Shown: positions 19,738 to 20,123 of the stretch, piece after piece
Layout of the letters: each line of letters opens with the position of its first letter
Position numbering within the stretch: position 1 is the first letter of the stretch
Program-made: the position numbers and the translations under genes
Notes under the pieces: model-generated
Database searches by the model: none
What the model was told of the DNA's origin: nothing
Seen by the model: only the letters and a program-made list of their open reading frames with translations
NCBI GenBank assembly: GCA_016296285.1
Contig: JAEDJP010000016.1
Span: forward strand, 1-20,123
Direction of reading: 5' to 3'
Length of the DNA stretch: 20,123 nucleotides
Origin: Bacilli bacterium
GTDB taxonomy: Bacteria; Bacillota_I; Bacilli_A; RFN20; CAG-826

Positions 19738-20123
19738 TCAAGCAGAGTGGCGGTTATTGACTTTCCATGAGCCGCTTTTCCTCGAGCCCAGGCGCATCAA
19801 GAGGCGTTCTTCCTTCGATTTCCGGATGATCTTGTAGATGCCGGGTAAAGAGAGTCCCGTTATCCTCGCGATTTCCGGGACGGTGATGCCGGGGTTTTCC
19901 TCCATGAGACGGAGAACCTCGGATTGCCCTCTCGTCAAAGCGCGGAAGCGCAGGCCATCCTCCTTCTTGTCCTCCCCATCCTCGGAAAGGACGCGGAAAG
20001 GATTCAGGTTGATGCGTCGGAAAGGAATGGTGACCTTCACGTAATTTTGCTCGATGCGAATCGCGTTTTCCCCGCATGCGCGTATGATCTTGGGAACCCC
20101 TCTTCCCGAGCGCTCGCCAAGAC
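19738..20123 (-). CDS. RecG-C-terminal-like ATP-binding regulator, 5' part outside the window
   Basis: The open frame runs past the right end; at least 128 residues are visible, and the internal GTG at 20040 is not the true start. Residues before it read SGRGVPKIIRACGENAIRIEQ and lead into VKVTIPFRR. That is the C-terminal edge of the HATPase_c_4/AlbA_2-type proteins annotated as RecG-related ATP-binding transcriptional regulators. A winged-helix domain follows (LTRGQSEVLRLMEENPGITVPEIARITGLSLPGIYKIIRK), ending in GSRKSGSWKV. Its target is unknown. No terminator is evident after its stop. Confidence 0.75.
   Translation of the reverse strand, partial: LGERSGRGVPKIIRACGENAIRIEQNYVKVTIPFRRINLNPFRVLSEDGEDKKEDGLRFRALTRGQSEVLRLMEENPGITVPEIARITGLSLPGIYKIIRKSKEERLLMRLGSRKSGSWKVNNRHSA

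Overview
The window is a GC-rich stretch of bacterial chromosome, densely packed with genes on both strands. Most genes have AGGAG-type ribosome binding sites and end in intrinsic terminators, several of them shared by convergent genes. TGA is used as a stop codon and tryptophan is TGG, so the genetic code is standard. RNase J, a YlbF (RicF)-rsmD-coaD cluster, a YitT/DUF2179 protein, a short archaeal/mycoplasma-type prolyl-tRNA synthetase and a DUF6290/RelE toxin-antitoxin pair point to Bacillota, probably an uncultured Bacilli lineage related to the Mollicutes. That placement is inferred from gene content, not from a marker tree.

Left part (1-5.3 kb): a CYTH phosphatase-like gene is divergent from a small membrane protein with a degenerate PTS EIIB domain. 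Next, on the minus strand, come maf and rnj (RNase J), a candidate 80-nt small RNA with its own promoter and terminator, a lipoprotein of unknown function, and def (peptide deformylase). Middle (5.3-11.3 kb): an orphan 106-residue protein with a long leader, an 869-residue Cache/PAS-like hybrid histidine kinase, a YitT membrane protein, a membrane-anchored thioredoxin-like protein without cysteines at the active site, and a YfiH-like protein that has lost its metal ligands.

Accessory stretch (11.3-13.2 kb): a lower-GC AAA/DUF4143 ATPase lies between two copies of the 3' end of the YfiH-like gene. Its promoter region has a 33-bp tandem repeat. Beyond it lies a cluster of six AAGTTCTAA-type repeats spaced 10 or 19 bp apart. 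Then come the ylbF-rsmD-coaD operon (minus strand), a RelBE-like module and tRNA-Ser(CGA). The toxin-antitoxin module is bracketed by two nearly identical terminators.

Right part (15.5-20.1 kb): a membrane protein with degenerate GGDEF and EAL domains is apparently co-transcribed with proS. It is followed by a polytopic membrane protein and the 3' part of a RecG-C-terminal-like ATP-binding regulator that runs off the window.

Four separate proteins here keep the fold signature of an enzyme family but lack its catalytic residues (EIIB, thioredoxin, YfiH, GGDEF-EAL). Together with the candidate small RNA, the phased repeat array and the ATPase insertion scar, these are the points most worth following up. 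No complete new defence or metabolic system was identified with confidence.
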